A stretch of 64,000 nucleotides of DNA from DSOI01 sp041394885 (lineage in GTDB: Bacteria > Acidobacteriota > Terriglobia > Bryobacterales > Bryobacteraceae): positions 124,001-188,000 of the forward strand of contig JAWKHI010000009.1 of the NCBI GenBank assembly GCA_041394885.1, in the 5' to 3' direction. The translations under genes were made by a program, and so were the position numbers. The notes beneath the pieces were generated by a model. It made no database searches. It was given only the letters and a program-made list of their open reading frames with translations, and was not told the origin of the DNA. Shown piece after piece: positions 8,165-18,111 of this stretch. Numbering within the stretch: position 1 is the first letter of the stretch; each line of letters starts with the position of its first letter.

Positions 8165-9493
8165 ATGACGAAACGATTCGCCATCGCTGCTCTTATTCCT
8201 GCCTTCCTCGCCGGGTTTTCCGGCCCTCCCTCCATCGAGCCGGTGACCGCCCCGATGGCGGACGAAGTGAGCGTGGACTGGCAGAATCTGCTGAAGCAAT
8301 CCGCTTTCTTCGTGGCGATCCAGCACGGTTTCCGTCTGGCCACCGAACGTGAAACGCGGGTGAACACGGGCGGGCCGTTCCTGCGGGGATGGGCCGAGTC
8401 CGTGAAGAGCGTTCACGGTTGGTCTGACGGGGACCCTTTTATCGTCAACTACGTGGGTCATCCGATGCAGGGTGCCACCTCCGGCTATGTGTGGGTTCAA
8501 AACGACCGTGCATTTCGGCGGTATGGCTTTTCCCGCGATCCGCGCTACTGGAAGAGCCGTCTTCGCGCCGCCGCCTTTGCCGCGATTTACAGCGAGCAGT
8601 TCGAACTGGGGCCGTTTTCCGAAGCCACCGTCGGCAAGGTGCAGCGCGATTACCCGCAGCGCGGATTCGTGGACCACGTGGTGACGCCGAGCATCGGGCT
8701 CGGCTGGATGATCGCCGAGGATGCCGTGGACCGCTATGTGATCGAGGCGGTCGAGCGCCGGGTGCAATCCCCCTACGCCCGCATCCTCCTGCGCGCGGGG
8801 CTCAATCCTTCGCGCTCGATGGCCAATCTGCTGGCCGGCCGCGTGCCCTGGTATCGGGACTACCGGCCCGGTGCGCTGGTGCGAAATAACGGCGTGGACC
8901 GTAGTCTGCTGCCACCCTACGCCGAGCCGGAACCGCCCCCGGGGGTGGCGCCGTTCGAGATCGCGATCACGGGCCATCCGGAGACCTTCCCGCATCGCGT
9001 GCGCTGCGCCGGCGGCGCCGTGCAGCCCGCTTTCCGGCTTTCGCGATCCTGGCAACTGGTGGCCGATGTGGGTGGATGCAAACTATTGGATCCTCCCGGG
9101 AACACCTCGGGTGATTCGGTTCACTACCGTGTGGGCCCGCGTTGGTCGCCGCGGCCGGATGGTCTGCTGCGTCCCCATGTGCAGTTCCTGGTTGGCGGTG
9201 CGAAGATCTCGATCGATCAGTCCGGTCCTGAAAAGGAAAGGTTGCTCGAGTCCATCAAGAAGGGCGAGCACACGACGAAGGCCTTGCGCGATGCGGTGAT
9301 TCGCGCGGAAGCGGCCAACGGGCTCTCGATCGCCGCGGGCGCGGGGGTGGATCTGGACATTTCCAGATCCCTGGCGCTTCGCTTGCTCAGCCTGGAGTAC
9401 CGCCGCAACTGGGCGCCGCCGATCGCTGGCGTCGAGTACACGCACGGGCTTCGTTTCTCGTCCGGATTGCTGCTAAAGATCGGGACTTGGTAG
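8165..9493 (+). CDS. Predicted secreted/outer-membrane protein of unknown function
   Basis: 442 residues starting with a Sec signal peptide (hydrophobic residues 5-17). The N-terminal half is a soluble or helical region with several aromatic-rich motifs. The C-terminal half, from about residue 290, alternates hydrophobic and polar residues as in beta-barrel strands and ends in IGTW, so a C-terminal aromatic residue typical of outer-membrane barrels is present. I do not recognise the family. ATG 8165 has AGGA five bases upstream. Its last 21 bases overlap the convergent riboflavin synthase gene. Location is inferred; no function is proposed. Confidence 0.65.
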   Translation: MTKRFAIAALIPAFLAGFSGPPSIEPVTAPMADEVSVDWQNLLKQSAFFVAIQHGFRLATERETRVNTGGPFLRGWAESVKSVHGWSDGDPFIVNYVGHPMQGATSGYVWVQNDRAFRRYGFSRDPRYWKSRLRAAAFAAIYSEQFELGPFSEATVGKVQRDYPQRGFVDHVVTPSIGLGWMIAEDAVDRYVIEAVERRVQSPYARILLRAGLNPSRSMANLLAGRVPWYRDYRPGALVRNNGVDRSLLPPYAEPEPPPGVAPFEIAITGHPETFPHRVRCAGGAVQPAFRLSRSWQLVADVGGCKLLDPPGNTSGDSVHYRVGPRWSPRPDGLLRPHVQFLVGGAKISIDQSGPEKERLLESIKKGEHTTKALRDAVIRAEAANGLSIAAGAGVDLDISRSLALRLLSLEYRRNWAPPIAGVEYTHGLRFSSGLLLKIGTW

Positions 9494-10084
9494 GCCGCGG
9501 TCCATCAACTTCTCCACGTACTTGGCGAGCATGTCGCACTCCACGTTGAGCCGCTCACCCGGCTTTCTGGCGTGCAGGTTAGTAGCCGTGTAGGTGTGCG
9601 GCAGGATGGTGATGGCGATATCGGGACCGCTGATTTCGGCGATGGTGAGGCTGATGCCGTCCAGGCACACCGATCCCTTGAAAACGAGGTAGCGTTCGAG
9701 TTCCGGTGGGACGCGCAAGCGGAGCCACCAGTTTTCGCCGCCGATCGATTCGAGCGAAGTGAGCGTGGCTGTGCCGTCCACATGGCCTTGTACGATGTGT
9801 CCGGAGAGCCTCCCGGTGGGCAGCAGCGGACGTTCGAGATTGACGGGCTGGCCCGGTTGGAGATCCCCGAGATTGGTGCGGCGAAGGGTTTCCGGCGCAA
9901 GATCTGCCGCGAATGAGCCGGGTTGGAGATTGACGGCTGTGAGGCAGACTCCATTCACCGCGATGCTCGATCCGGTGAAGGCGTCTTCGAGAACCCGGCG
10001 GCAGGCGATGCGGAGCCGGGCGCCGCCGGCAATTGCTTCGAACGATTGAACGGTTCCTGTTTCTTCGACGATTCCGGTGAACAC
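9473..10084 (-). CDS. ribE: Riboflavin synthase, alpha chain
   Basis: 203 residues, the usual length. It begins MFTGIVEETG, the conserved opening. The internal duplication is visible: the second repeat starts near residue 97 at HIVQGHVDGTA. The enzyme dismutates two 6,7-dimethyl-8-ribityllumazine molecules to riboflavin. It is the last gene of a leftward ftsY-ribD-ribE unit, 10 bp after ribD. No RFN (FMN) riboswitch is visible in the short gaps here, so regulation, if any, lies elsewhere. Confidence 0.95.
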   Translation of the reverse strand: MFTGIVEETGTVQSFEAIAGGARLRIACRRVLEDAFTGSSIAVNGVCLTAVNLQPGSFAADLAPETLRRTNLGDLQPGQPVNLERPLLPTGRLSGHIVQGHVDGTATLTSLESIGGENWWLRLRVPPELERYLVFKGSVCLDGISLTIAEISGPDIAITILPHTYTATNLHARKPGERLNVECDMLAKYVEKLMDRGLPSPDL

Positions 10085-10094
10085 GCGTGGATCC

Positions 10095-11204
10095 TTACTG
10101 GGACGGCTTCACCAGTTCGGCTTCTACGGCGAACTCCTCGCTGGTGATGGGATGGAGGCGAACGTTGTGAAACAAAATCGCGTCGCGCCGGCGCAACTTG
10201 CCCGCGCCGCCGGCCACCGGCAGCGAATGCAATCCTCCCAGAATTTTGGGCGCGTAGTAGAAGTAGATCTTGTCGACGACGCCTGATTCAAGCGCCGCCC
10301 AATTGACCTTGCTGCCGGCCTCGATCATCAGTGAGAGATACTGCCGGCGAGCCAACTCCGCGAGTAACGCGCGGAGATCGGTGCGGCCTCCCGGGTGATC
10401 GGCCACCAGGATTCGCACGCCCCGGTCTTCGAGGGCCTTGCGCCGGTCCGAGGGAGCGAGCGAAGTGGTGACGACGAGAACATCGTCCCGGCAGGATTCC
10501 ACCATGCGCGACGTGACGGGTGTACGTAGCTGGGAGTCCACCACGATGCGGAGCAACGGGCGGGAACGGGGTTGGGCGGTGCGATCGGTGAGCAGGCAAT
10601 CGTCGGCGAGGAGGGTGCCGATGCCGGTGAGGATGGAATCCACGCCATGGCGTAGCTGTTGCACATGGAGGCGGGCGTCTTCGGACGTGATCCATCCGCT
10701 GTTGTCTTCCGGGGCGGCGATCTTCCCGTCGAGGGTGAGGGCTGCTTTGAGAATCACCAGCGGACGGCCGGTGCGCATGAAATGGACGAAGGGTTCGTTC
10801 AGATTCTCGGCCTCTGCGGTGGCGGCGGAGTCCAAAATCGTCTCAATGCCGGCCTCGCGAAGTTTGGCGAAACCCTGGCCGGCCACCTTTGGATTGGGAT
10901 CCTGCATCGCGGCGACCACGCGCGAGACGCCGGCGGCGATGAGGGCGTCCGTGCAGGGTCCGGTGCGTCCATCGTGGCAACACGGCTCGAGGTTGATGTA
11001 CAGAGTGGCCCCGCGGGCGAGCGCGCCGGCTTCGCGGAGAGCGATGATTTCCGCGTGATCGCGGCCCTGGTAGGAGTGGAACCCGCGCCCCACGATGGCG
11101 CCGTTGTTGACGAGGATCGCGCCCACCATGGGGTTGGGGCTGGCAAGGCCCAATCCTTTCCGCGCCTGGGCGAGAGCCTCCAACATGAAGTCTGCCTGGG
11201 TCAT
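10095..11204 (-). CDS. ribD: Bifunctional riboflavin biosynthesis deaminase/reductase
   Basis: 369 residues, full length. The N-terminal cytidine-deaminase-like domain has the zinc site HAE (near residue 50) and PCCHDGRTGPC (near 74). The C-terminal reductase domain begins near residue 148 (RPLVILKAALTLDGK). The protein performs the second and third steps of riboflavin synthesis from GTP: deamination of the pyrimidine and NADPH-dependent reduction of the ribosyl side chain. It starts 2 bp after the ftsY stop and ends 10 bp before ribE, so the three genes are almost certainly cotranscribed. Confidence 0.95.
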   Translation of the reverse strand: MTQADFMLEALAQARKGLGLASPNPMVGAILVNNGAIVGRGFHSYQGRDHAEIIALREAGALARGATLYINLEPCCHDGRTGPCTDALIAAGVSRVVAAMQDPNPKVAGQGFAKLREAGIETILDSAATAEAENLNEPFVHFMRTGRPLVILKAALTLDGKIAAPEDNSGWITSEDARLHVQQLRHGVDSILTGIGTLLADDCLLTDRTAQPRSRPLLRIVVDSQLRTPVTSRMVESCRDDVLVVTTSLAPSDRRKALEDRGVRILVADHPGGRTDLRALLAELARRQYLSLMIEAGSKVNWAALESGVVDKIYFYYAPKILGGLHSLPVAGGAGKLRRRDAILFHNVRLHPITSEEFAVEAELVKPSQ

Positions 11205-11206
11205 TG

Positions 11207-12199
11207 TCAGTCGAAAAGCGACTCGATGAACTTCTCCGGTTCGAACGGCAGCAGGTCCGCCGCTTGCTCGCCGACGCCGATGAAGCGGATGGGCAGATTG
11301 AGTTCCCGGGCGATGGCGACGACCACCCCACCCTTGGCGGTGCCGTCGAGCTTGGTGAGAATGATACCCGTAACGCCGCTGGCTTCGGTGAACTTACGCG
11401 CCTGTTCCAGGCCGTTCTGTCCGGTGGTGGCGTCCATCACCAGCAGCACCTCGTGTGGGGCGTCGGCAATGACGCGGGACGCTGTACGGCGCATCTTTTC
11501 GAGCTCATCCATGAGGTTCGCCTTGGTGTGGAGCCGGCCGGCGGTGTCGACGATGATGTAGTCGGACTTCCGCGCGCGCGCGGCCTGCAAAGCGTCAAAC
11601 AGCACGGCGCTCGGGTCAGAACCCTGCTGCTGGCGGATCACGTCGGTTTGCGTCCGCTCGCCCCAGACCTCGAGTTGCTCGATCGCGGCGGCCCGGAAGG
11701 TGTCGGCGGCGCACAGCAGCACCCGCTTGTTCTGGCCGTGGTACAGCGTGGCCAGCTTGCCGATGGTGGTGGTCTTACCTACGCCGTTCACGCCGACGAT
11801 GAGCAGCACGGCGGGAGGGTCGGAGGGAACGTTCCACGGACGCTCAGTGGTTTGCAGCGCCTCGAGCAGATATTGCCGGATCAGGATCTTGAGTTCGGCC
11901 GCGTCGTTGACCAGGCGGCGGTCCACGCGCTGCCGGATGCGCTCGAGGATCTCGGTGGCGGTGCGGACGCCGATATCGGCCGAGATGAGATTGAACTCGA
12001 GTTCCTCGAGCAGGTCCGCATCGATTTCCTTGCGGCCATGAATGGTGTCTTCGATGGCGTCGACGAAACCTGCGCGTGTCTTCTGAATACCCTGCTTGAG
12101 GCGGTCGAGTAGGCTCGACTTGCCGCCGCCGGGCGGGGCGGCAGGGGTTGCGCCCGCCGGTTGTGGCGCTTTGCCACCTCCAAATAAGTTTTCGAGCAT
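11207..12199 (-). CDS. ftsY: Signal recognition particle receptor FtsY
   Basis: 330 residues from ATG 12197-12199; the open frame continues upstream only as noise. It has the NG domain of SRP GTPases: Walker A GVNGVGKTTT near residue 128, DTAGRLHTK near 215 and TKLDGTAKGG near 275. The acidic N-terminal A domain is short. FtsY docks SRP-bound ribosomes at the membrane for cotranslational insertion. It heads a compact unit with ribD and ribE. The 105-bp gap to the divergent peptidase gene must hold both promoters. Confidence 0.95.
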   Translation of the reverse strand: MLENLFGGGKAPQPAGATPAAPPGGGKSSLLDRLKQGIQKTRAGFVDAIEDTIHGRKEIDADLLEELEFNLISADIGVRTATEILERIRQRVDRRLVNDAAELKILIRQYLLEALQTTERPWNVPSDPPAVLLIVGVNGVGKTTTIGKLATLYHGQNKRVLLCAADTFRAAAIEQLEVWGERTQTDVIRQQQGSDPSAVLFDALQAARARKSDYIIVDTAGRLHTKANLMDELEKMRRTASRVIADAPHEVLLVMDATTGQNGLEQARKFTEASGVTGIILTKLDGTAKGGVVVAIARELNLPIRFIGVGEQAADLLPFEPEKFIESLFD

Positions 12200-12304
12200 G
12201 ATGTTACGGGTGGAACCCTCATTGTAGCGAATGGCGGCGCGCGCATCCCGCCGCACCCGGGGCCTGGCAGCGGACCGACGGTGGAATGCCTCATACTCAT
12301 TGGA

Positions 12305-13942
12305 ATGAAGAAATTCCTTCCCGTTTGGGCGATCGCGATGGCTGCCGGTTGCGGATCGCACTCGGGCCCGGAAGACGCCTCGGCGGCGATCACGGCAGAG
12401 GGAATCCTGGCCCATATCCGGACGCTCGCGAGTGACGAGTTCGAGGGCCGCGCGCCCGGCACCGAAGGGGAGAACAAGACCGTCCAGTATCTGGCGAACC
12501 AGTTTCGTCATCTGGGGCTCGAGCCTGGCAATCCGGACGGCAGCTTTTTTCAGAGCGTGCCGCTGGCGGGGATTACTTCGCGGGTTACCGGTTCCATTCG
12601 CGCTGGGGGGCGCACCGTCGCGCTCCATCCCTTGGTTGACTTTGTGGGCGTGTCGCGGCCGCTGCAGCCATCCAATCGCGTGAAAGACTCGCAGATCGTC
12701 TTCGCCGGCTACGGCGTGGTTGCTCCCGAGTACGATTGGGACGACTACAAGGGCCTGGATGTGCGCGGCAAGACACTGCTAATGCTGGTGAACGATCCGC
12801 CGGCGCCGGACGAAAAGTTATTCAAGGGAAAAGCGATGACTTACTATGGCCGGTGGACTTACAAGTACGAAATCGCCAGTGAAAAGGGCGCCGCGGCGGT
12901 GATTCTGATCCACGAAACCGGTCCGGCGGGATATCCCTTCGAGGTGGTGACGGGAAGCTGGGGCCGTGAGAATTTCGACTTGCGGACACCCGGCGGCAAT
13001 CGCGGACGGGTGACGGTGGAATCCTGGGTGTCGCTGGACAAGGCCAGGGAACTGCTATCGGCCGCCGGGCAGGACTTCGATCGATTGAAGGCGGCCGCGG
13101 TGTCCAGAGAGTTTCGCCCCGTAACGTTGAACGCCCGGGCGAACTTCGAGGTGAACAACGAAATCCGCGACGTGGACTCGCGGAACGTTGTGGCGCGCCT
13201 GGCCGGATCAGACGCCGCGTTGCGGGATCAATATGTGATTTACTCGGCGCACTGGGATCATCTGGGCCGCGACCCACGGCGGGAAGGGGATCAGATCTTC
13301 AATGGCGCCATCGACAATGCGTCCGGCGTGGCTGGATTGCTCGAGTTGGCCAAGGCCTTCGCGACACTGCGTCCGCGGCCGAAGCGGTCCATCCTGTTTT
13401 TGGCCGTGACGGCGGAGGAGAAGGGCCTGCTGGGAGCGAAATACTACGCGGAAAACCCCCTGTATCCGCTTGCGCGCACCGTGGCCGATATCAACATGGA
13501 CGGGCTCAATCAATGGGGCCGGACGCGGGATGTGGTGGTGGTGGGTTTGGGGATGTCGACGCTCGACGATGTGCTGCTCGAGGCGGCGCGGCGCCGGGCG
13601 CGCGTACTCACTTCCGATCCTGAACCGGAAAAGGGTTTCTACTACCGGTCCGATCATTTTGAGTTCGCCAAGCAAGGCGTGCCTGCGCTTTACACCGACG
13701 CCGGTGAGCAGTACGTGGACAAGGCAGAGGGGTTCGCGGAAAAAAAGAGGGCCGAGTACACCGCGAACGATTATCACAAAGTAACGGATCAGGTGAAGCC
13801 GGATTGGGACCTGAGCGGAGCGGCCGAGGACTTGCGGTTGCTGTTCGATGTCGGTTACCGTGTTGCCGGAGACGAGAAGTATCCCGAATGGAAAGCCGGG
13901 TCTGAGTTCAAGGCGCGGCGGGAAGCTTCGCTGCGGCGGTAG
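12305..13942 (+). CDS. M28 family zinc aminopeptidase, lipoprotein
   Basis: 545 residues. The N-terminus has a signal peptide ending in AAGC, so Cys16 is probably lipidated. A PA-type insert occupies roughly residues 130-260. The M28 metal ligands follow in order: His in HWDHLG (near 317), Asp in IDNASG (near 340), Glu in TAEEKG (near 373), Asp in INMDG (near 399) and the final His in RSDHFE (near 453). Such enzymes remove N-terminal residues from peptides outside the cytoplasm. I chose ATG 12305 over an upstream in-frame ATG because the signal peptide begins there. A CATACT box ends 7 bases before it, so the transcript may be leaderless. The next gene is 16 bp downstream. Confidence 0.9.
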   Translation: MKKFLPVWAIAMAAGCGSHSGPEDASAAITAEGILAHIRTLASDEFEGRAPGTEGENKTVQYLANQFRHLGLEPGNPDGSFFQSVPLAGITSRVTGSIRAGGRTVALHPLVDFVGVSRPLQPSNRVKDSQIVFAGYGVVAPEYDWDDYKGLDVRGKTLLMLVNDPPAPDEKLFKGKAMTYYGRWTYKYEIASEKGAAAVILIHETGPAGYPFEVVTGSWGRENFDLRTPGGNRGRVTVESWVSLDKARELLSAAGQDFDRLKAAAVSREFRPVTLNARANFEVNNEIRDVDSRNVVARLAGSDAALRDQYVIYSAHWDHLGRDPRREGDQIFNGAIDNASGVAGLLELAKAFATLRPRPKRSILFLAVTAEEKGLLGAKYYAENPLYPLARTVADINMDGLNQWGRTRDVVVVGLGMSTLDDVLLEAARRRARVLTSDPEPEKGFYYRSDHFEFAKQGVPALYTDAGEQYVDKAEGFAEKKRAEYTANDYHKVTDQVKPDWDLSGAAEDLRLLFDVGYRVAGDEKYPEWKAGSEFKARREASLRR

Positions 13943-13958
13943 CCGCTGATCGGGAAGG

Positions 13959-16790
13959 ATGAATGCAATGAAGAAATGGATCTTGGCGGCCGCGATTGCC
14001 GCGGCGGGCTTGTGGTTGGCGCGGCAGCCGGCTGTTGTTCGATCTGCCGGGATGGCGTCGCCGGAAGCTAATCGGGCGGCGATCCGTGTCCGGATGGGCG
14101 TGGGCGACAAGGCGGCAACGCGATGGGAGGGAACCGTCGCTGCCACCGGCGGCGAGACGATTTCGCTTCGGACATGGAGGCCGCGCAACGGGGACCGCGT
14201 GGAAGGCTTGACGAAATTCGCGGTGGAAACGCGCAAGGGCTTGAACTTCAAAAAACGCGAATGGGAAGCACCGTTCGAACAGACGCAGGAGCAGTACCTG
14301 ACGATTCCGGGCGTGGTAGTGGAACTGCGAGGCGCTCCGACGGCGCGGGTCACGATCGAGACCGCGCACGGGGCGTTTTCCGTGTCTCCGTTCGCGCTCG
14401 AGGCAGGGCGTTTCGAACGGCATTTGAACGGCCGCGTGATCGTGGATCGCGTGCCGGTGGTGGACATGCTTTCAGCCGGCAGTGGCGATTCTGACTTCGC
14501 GTCGCTCACCGCGCATCCGGGTGGTGAGGTGTGGGCTGCCTGGGTCGCCTTCGCCGGCGGAGCCACGCAAGTGATGGCGCGACGGTTCGACGGCACCACA
14601 TGGGCTCCGGCGGTGAAGGTGTCCACGGACCAAAACGACATCTTCATGGTGAAGACGGCTCGTGACGGGAAGGGCGGCACTTGGATGGTATGGTCCGCGC
14701 AGGTGAACGGCAATTTCGATCTGTACGGGCGTCGATGGGACGGGAAATCGTGGTCGGCGGTGGAGCGGCTATCCGCAGATCCGCAGCCGGACATCTATCC
14801 GGTGATGGCCACCGATTCCAACGGGAACGCGTGGGTGGCTTGGCAAGGATTTCGCAATGGCAGGTCCAATGTGTTCGCGCGCCGTTTCGACGGGGCGAAG
14901 TGGAGCCCGGAGGAACGCGTGTCGGTGTCGGCGGCCAATGACTGGCAGCCGGCGATCGCGGCGGATGGGAACGGCGCGGTGTGGGTGGGCTGGGACACCT
15001 ATGACAAGGGAAACTACGACGCGATGGTTCGCGGGTGGCAGAACGGACGCTGGAAAGACGTGGTCGCGGTGGCGGCCACGCCGCGTTTCGAAGCCTACCT
15101 GTCGCTGGCGTGCGACGACCGCGGCCGTTTGTGGGCGGCGTGGAACGAAGGTGGATTCGAATGGGGCAAAGACACCGGCTTCCTGGTGCGTCAGGGTGGG
15201 ACTCCCTTGTATCGCGATCGCTGGATTAGAGTGGCGGTGCTCGAAGATGGCGCCTGGAAACAACCAGTGCGCGATTTCACGGCCTCGCTACCGGCGCGAA
15301 TGCGGGATCACAATGACCTGCCGGCACTGGCCAACGACGGAGCGGGACGGATGTGGCTGTTCTTCCGGCACCGCACCTCCCGCCAGCGCGACGTTCCGCC
15401 GGACACGCCGAATCATCGCGCGGCGTGGGAGATCAACGCCGCCTCGTACGAGGGTGACCGCTGGAGCCCGGTGGTGGCGCTGCCGGGAAGCGAGGGACGC
15501 CAGGATGTTCGCGCCGGGTTCGCCGCGGTGGCCCCAGGAGAGATGTTGGCGGTGTTTCCGAGTGACCGGCGGGATTTCGAGGAGTTTCTGTACCAACGGT
15601 CCAGTGTGTTCGTGGGACGATTGCCCGCTGCGCAGCGGGCCGGATCGCCTCCGGTATTGACGGCCCGCGCGGAGGAGGTTCTGCAGACGCCGCTACAGCA
15701 TCCGAAAGAGGTGGAGGATCTGTCCCGGATTCGAGGCGAGCAATGGGAAGTGGGCGGTAAGAAGTATCGCATCTACCGGGGAGACACGCACCGGCACACG
15801 GAGTTTTCCATGGACGGCAACAACGACGGTACTCTTCTCGATGCATATCGCTATGCGATCGACGCCGCGTCGCTCGACTATTTGATGGTGAGCGAGCACA
15901 ACGGCGCCGGGGGGCCGGACAATGTCTATCCGCGGTGGCTGCTGCAGCAAATGGTGGATCTGTTTACGCTGCCGGGCACATTCATGCCGATTTATGGTTA
16001 CGAGCGCAGTATCAGCTATCCCAATGGGCATCGGAACATATTGTTCGCCAAGCGCGGCAACCCGACGCTCGAGATTACGCGCGAGGAACAGCAGGGGCGT
16101 CAAGGCGCGGCGGCGCTCTATGAGTATCTGAAGAAGTACGGCGGCATTGCGATTTCGCACACCTCGGCGACGAATATGGGGACCGACTGGCGCGACAACG
16201 ATCCGGAAGTGGAGCCGCTGGTCGAGATCTATCAGGGCGATCGCGTGTCGGCGGAATACGAAGGCGCCCCGAAGGCGGCGTATGCGGCCACGTTAGCGTC
16301 TGCGCCGGGCGGATTCCGTCCGGCGGGTTATGTGTGGAACGCCTGGGCGAAGGGTTATAAGTTGGGTGTGCAGGCGGCGTCGGACCACTTATCGACCCAT
16401 ATCTCCTATGCTTGCACGATCGCCGAGGAGTTTACCCGGCAAGGGTTGATAGACGCCATGAAGCTGCGGCACTCCTATGGCGCCACCGATAACATCGTGC
16501 TGGACTACCGGGCCGAGGTTCGCGGGAAACCATACCTGCAGGGCGAGGCGATCCGGGCCACCGGTCCGGTTCAATTGGTGGTGAACGTGAAAGGCACGCG
16601 GCCTATCCGGCAGATCGACATCGTTCGAGACAACGAGTTCATCCACACACGGCATCCGCTGACGCAGGAAGTAAACTTCTTCTATCGCGACACCAAGCCG
16701 TTGAGCAAAAAGGAAAGTTACTACTATGTCAGAGTGCAGCAGGTGGACGACCAGATCGCCTGGTCGTCACCGATCTGGGTGAGTAAATGA
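13959..16790 (+). CDS. Secreted BNR-repeat plus PHP-domain (DUF3604-like) protein
   Basis: 943 residues with an N-terminal signal segment (an ATG three codons in, 13968, has GGAAGG at better spacing). Residues about 175-370 contain at least four repeats of the type WxAWxxxxxGxxxVxARRFDG, resembling BNR or beta-propeller blades. From about 605 a PHP metallophosphoesterase-like domain begins with GDTHRHTEFS, followed by VSEHN, SHTSATN and AASDHLS, which supply His and Asp metal ligands. This fits DUF3604-type proteins. The stop overlaps the sulfatase start as ATGA, so the two are coupled and may act on the same extracellular substrate. The substrate is unknown. Confidence 0.83.
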   Translation: MNAMKKWILAAAIAAAGLWLARQPAVVRSAGMASPEANRAAIRVRMGVGDKAATRWEGTVAATGGETISLRTWRPRNGDRVEGLTKFAVETRKGLNFKKREWEAPFEQTQEQYLTIPGVVVELRGAPTARVTIETAHGAFSVSPFALEAGRFERHLNGRVIVDRVPVVDMLSAGSGDSDFASLTAHPGGEVWAAWVAFAGGATQVMARRFDGTTWAPAVKVSTDQNDIFMVKTARDGKGGTWMVWSAQVNGNFDLYGRRWDGKSWSAVERLSADPQPDIYPVMATDSNGNAWVAWQGFRNGRSNVFARRFDGAKWSPEERVSVSAANDWQPAIAADGNGAVWVGWDTYDKGNYDAMVRGWQNGRWKDVVAVAATPRFEAYLSLACDDRGRLWAAWNEGGFEWGKDTGFLVRQGGTPLYRDRWIRVAVLEDGAWKQPVRDFTASLPARMRDHNDLPALANDGAGRMWLFFRHRTSRQRDVPPDTPNHRAAWEINAASYEGDRWSPVVALPGSEGRQDVRAGFAAVAPGEMLAVFPSDRRDFEEFLYQRSSVFVGRLPAAQRAGSPPVLTARAEEVLQTPLQHPKEVEDLSRIRGEQWEVGGKKYRIYRGDTHRHTEFSMDGNNDGTLLDAYRYAIDAASLDYLMVSEHNGAGGPDNVYPRWLLQQMVDLFTLPGTFMPIYGYERSISYPNGHRNILFAKRGNPTLEITREEQQGRQGAAALYEYLKKYGGIAISHTSATNMGTDWRDNDPEVEPLVEIYQGDRVSAEYEGAPKAAYAATLASAPGGFRPAGYVWNAWAKGYKLGVQAASDHLSTHISYACTIAEEFTRQGLIDAMKLRHSYGATDNIVLDYRAEVRGKPYLQGEAIRATGPVQLVVNVKGTRPIRQIDIVRDNEFIHTRHPLTQEVNFFYRDTKPLSKKESYYYVRVQQVDDQIAWSSPIWVSK

Positions 16791-18111
16791 CACGGCGTTC
16801 GCTGTTGAAGGCTGGGGCTGCGCCCGTTCTGGCCCAAACAGGTGGGCAGCCGCCGAATATCGTGTTCCTGATTTCCGACGATCATAGCGTGCCGGACCTA
16901 GGCTGTTACGGCAACGCGGCGATTCGCACCCCGAATCTGGACCGGATGGCGCGCGAGGGGACACGGTTTGAGCGCTGCTTCGTCACTTCGCCGCAGTGCA
17001 GCCCGAACCGGTCTTCCATTTTCACCGGATGCACACCCCACACCACGTCGACATCGCGGCTCCACACGCCGATGCCGGACTGGGAACCCTCGTTTCTCGA
17101 GCCCCTCAAGGAACGCGGCTACTTTGTGGGCGCGTACCGCAAGGTACACCAAGGCGCGTCGTTCGACAAGCGCTGGGACTACTACGGAGCCGCGAACAGG
17201 CCGTTCACGGAGTTTTTCGAGAAGCGTCCCAAGGACAGGCCCTTTTTCCTGCACGTGGGATTTGTGGATCCGCACCGGCCTTATGCTGATGGGGCGGTGA
17301 ATCCGCAGCACGATCCTGCCGCGGTCCGCGTGCCCAAGTACCTTCCGGACACGCCGGTGGTGCGCAAGGATCTGGCGCACTACTACGATGAAATTTCTCG
17401 GATGGACGGAGAATGTGGGCAGATTTTCGATTTGCTGCGCGCCCAGGGTCTGGACAAGAACACACTCGTCGTTTTTACTGGTGACAATGGCTTGCCGTTC
17501 CCGCGCGCCAAGGGCACCTGCTACGATCCGGGGCTGCACGTGCCGCTGTTGGCATGGCAGCCGGGCAGGATCGCGGCAGCGCCGTGAACAAGGAACTGGT
17601 GGCCCACGTGGATCTGCCGGTGGCGTGGCTGGGCGCGGCGGGCAAGCCGGCGAAGATGCAGGGCCACCGTGATTTTCTCGGCCGCCATGAGCCGCGCACG
17701 GCTATCTTCGCCGAGCGGAACTGGCACGACAACTTCGATCCGATTCGCGCGGCGAGAACGGATCGCCACAAACTGATCTTCAATGCCGCGCCTCATTTTC
17801 CATATCGCCCGGCGTGGGATCTGGAGGGTTCGCCCTCGTGGCAGTCTTACTTGGCCGAGTCCCGCCGCGGCCGGTTGCGGCCGGAGCATCGGCTGCTGCT
17901 TTCGCCCACGCGGCCGATTCTCGAGCTGTATGACCTGCAGGAGGATCCGGACGAGTTTCACAACCTGGCGACGAGCCAAAAACATGCCGACGTCCTGGAG
18001 GACATGAAGCGCCGGCTCAGCCAGTGGATGCATGAGACCTACGACTTTCTCCCGCCCGGCAAGACGAAGCCGAATGAACCCGGCGGGCGCGAGTGGCCCC
18101 AATCGCTTTGA
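16787..18111 (+). CDS. Sulfatase, one-base frameshift near 17575
   Basis: With one base restored this is a 441-residue type I sulfatase. The N-terminus has a Tat-like signal (TRRSLLKAG). The metal pair is in SDDHS and the formylglycine site CSPNR lies near residue 67; GDNG near 229 gives further ligands. The frame stops at 17587, but the sequence continues in the next frame with VNKELVAHVDL and a normal sulfatase C-terminus to 18111. Adding one G to the GG at 17575-17576 joins them as GRIAGSAVNKEL. This is a single deletion in a G run, either a consensus error or a recent mutation. The gene is coupled to the PHP gene before it and the membrane gene after it. Confidence 0.85.

Noticed and set aside
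17585..17587. TGA in the sulfatase as selenocysteine or programmed frameshift
   Set aside because: No slippery heptamer is present and the homologous sequence continues only in the shifted frame after one missing base.
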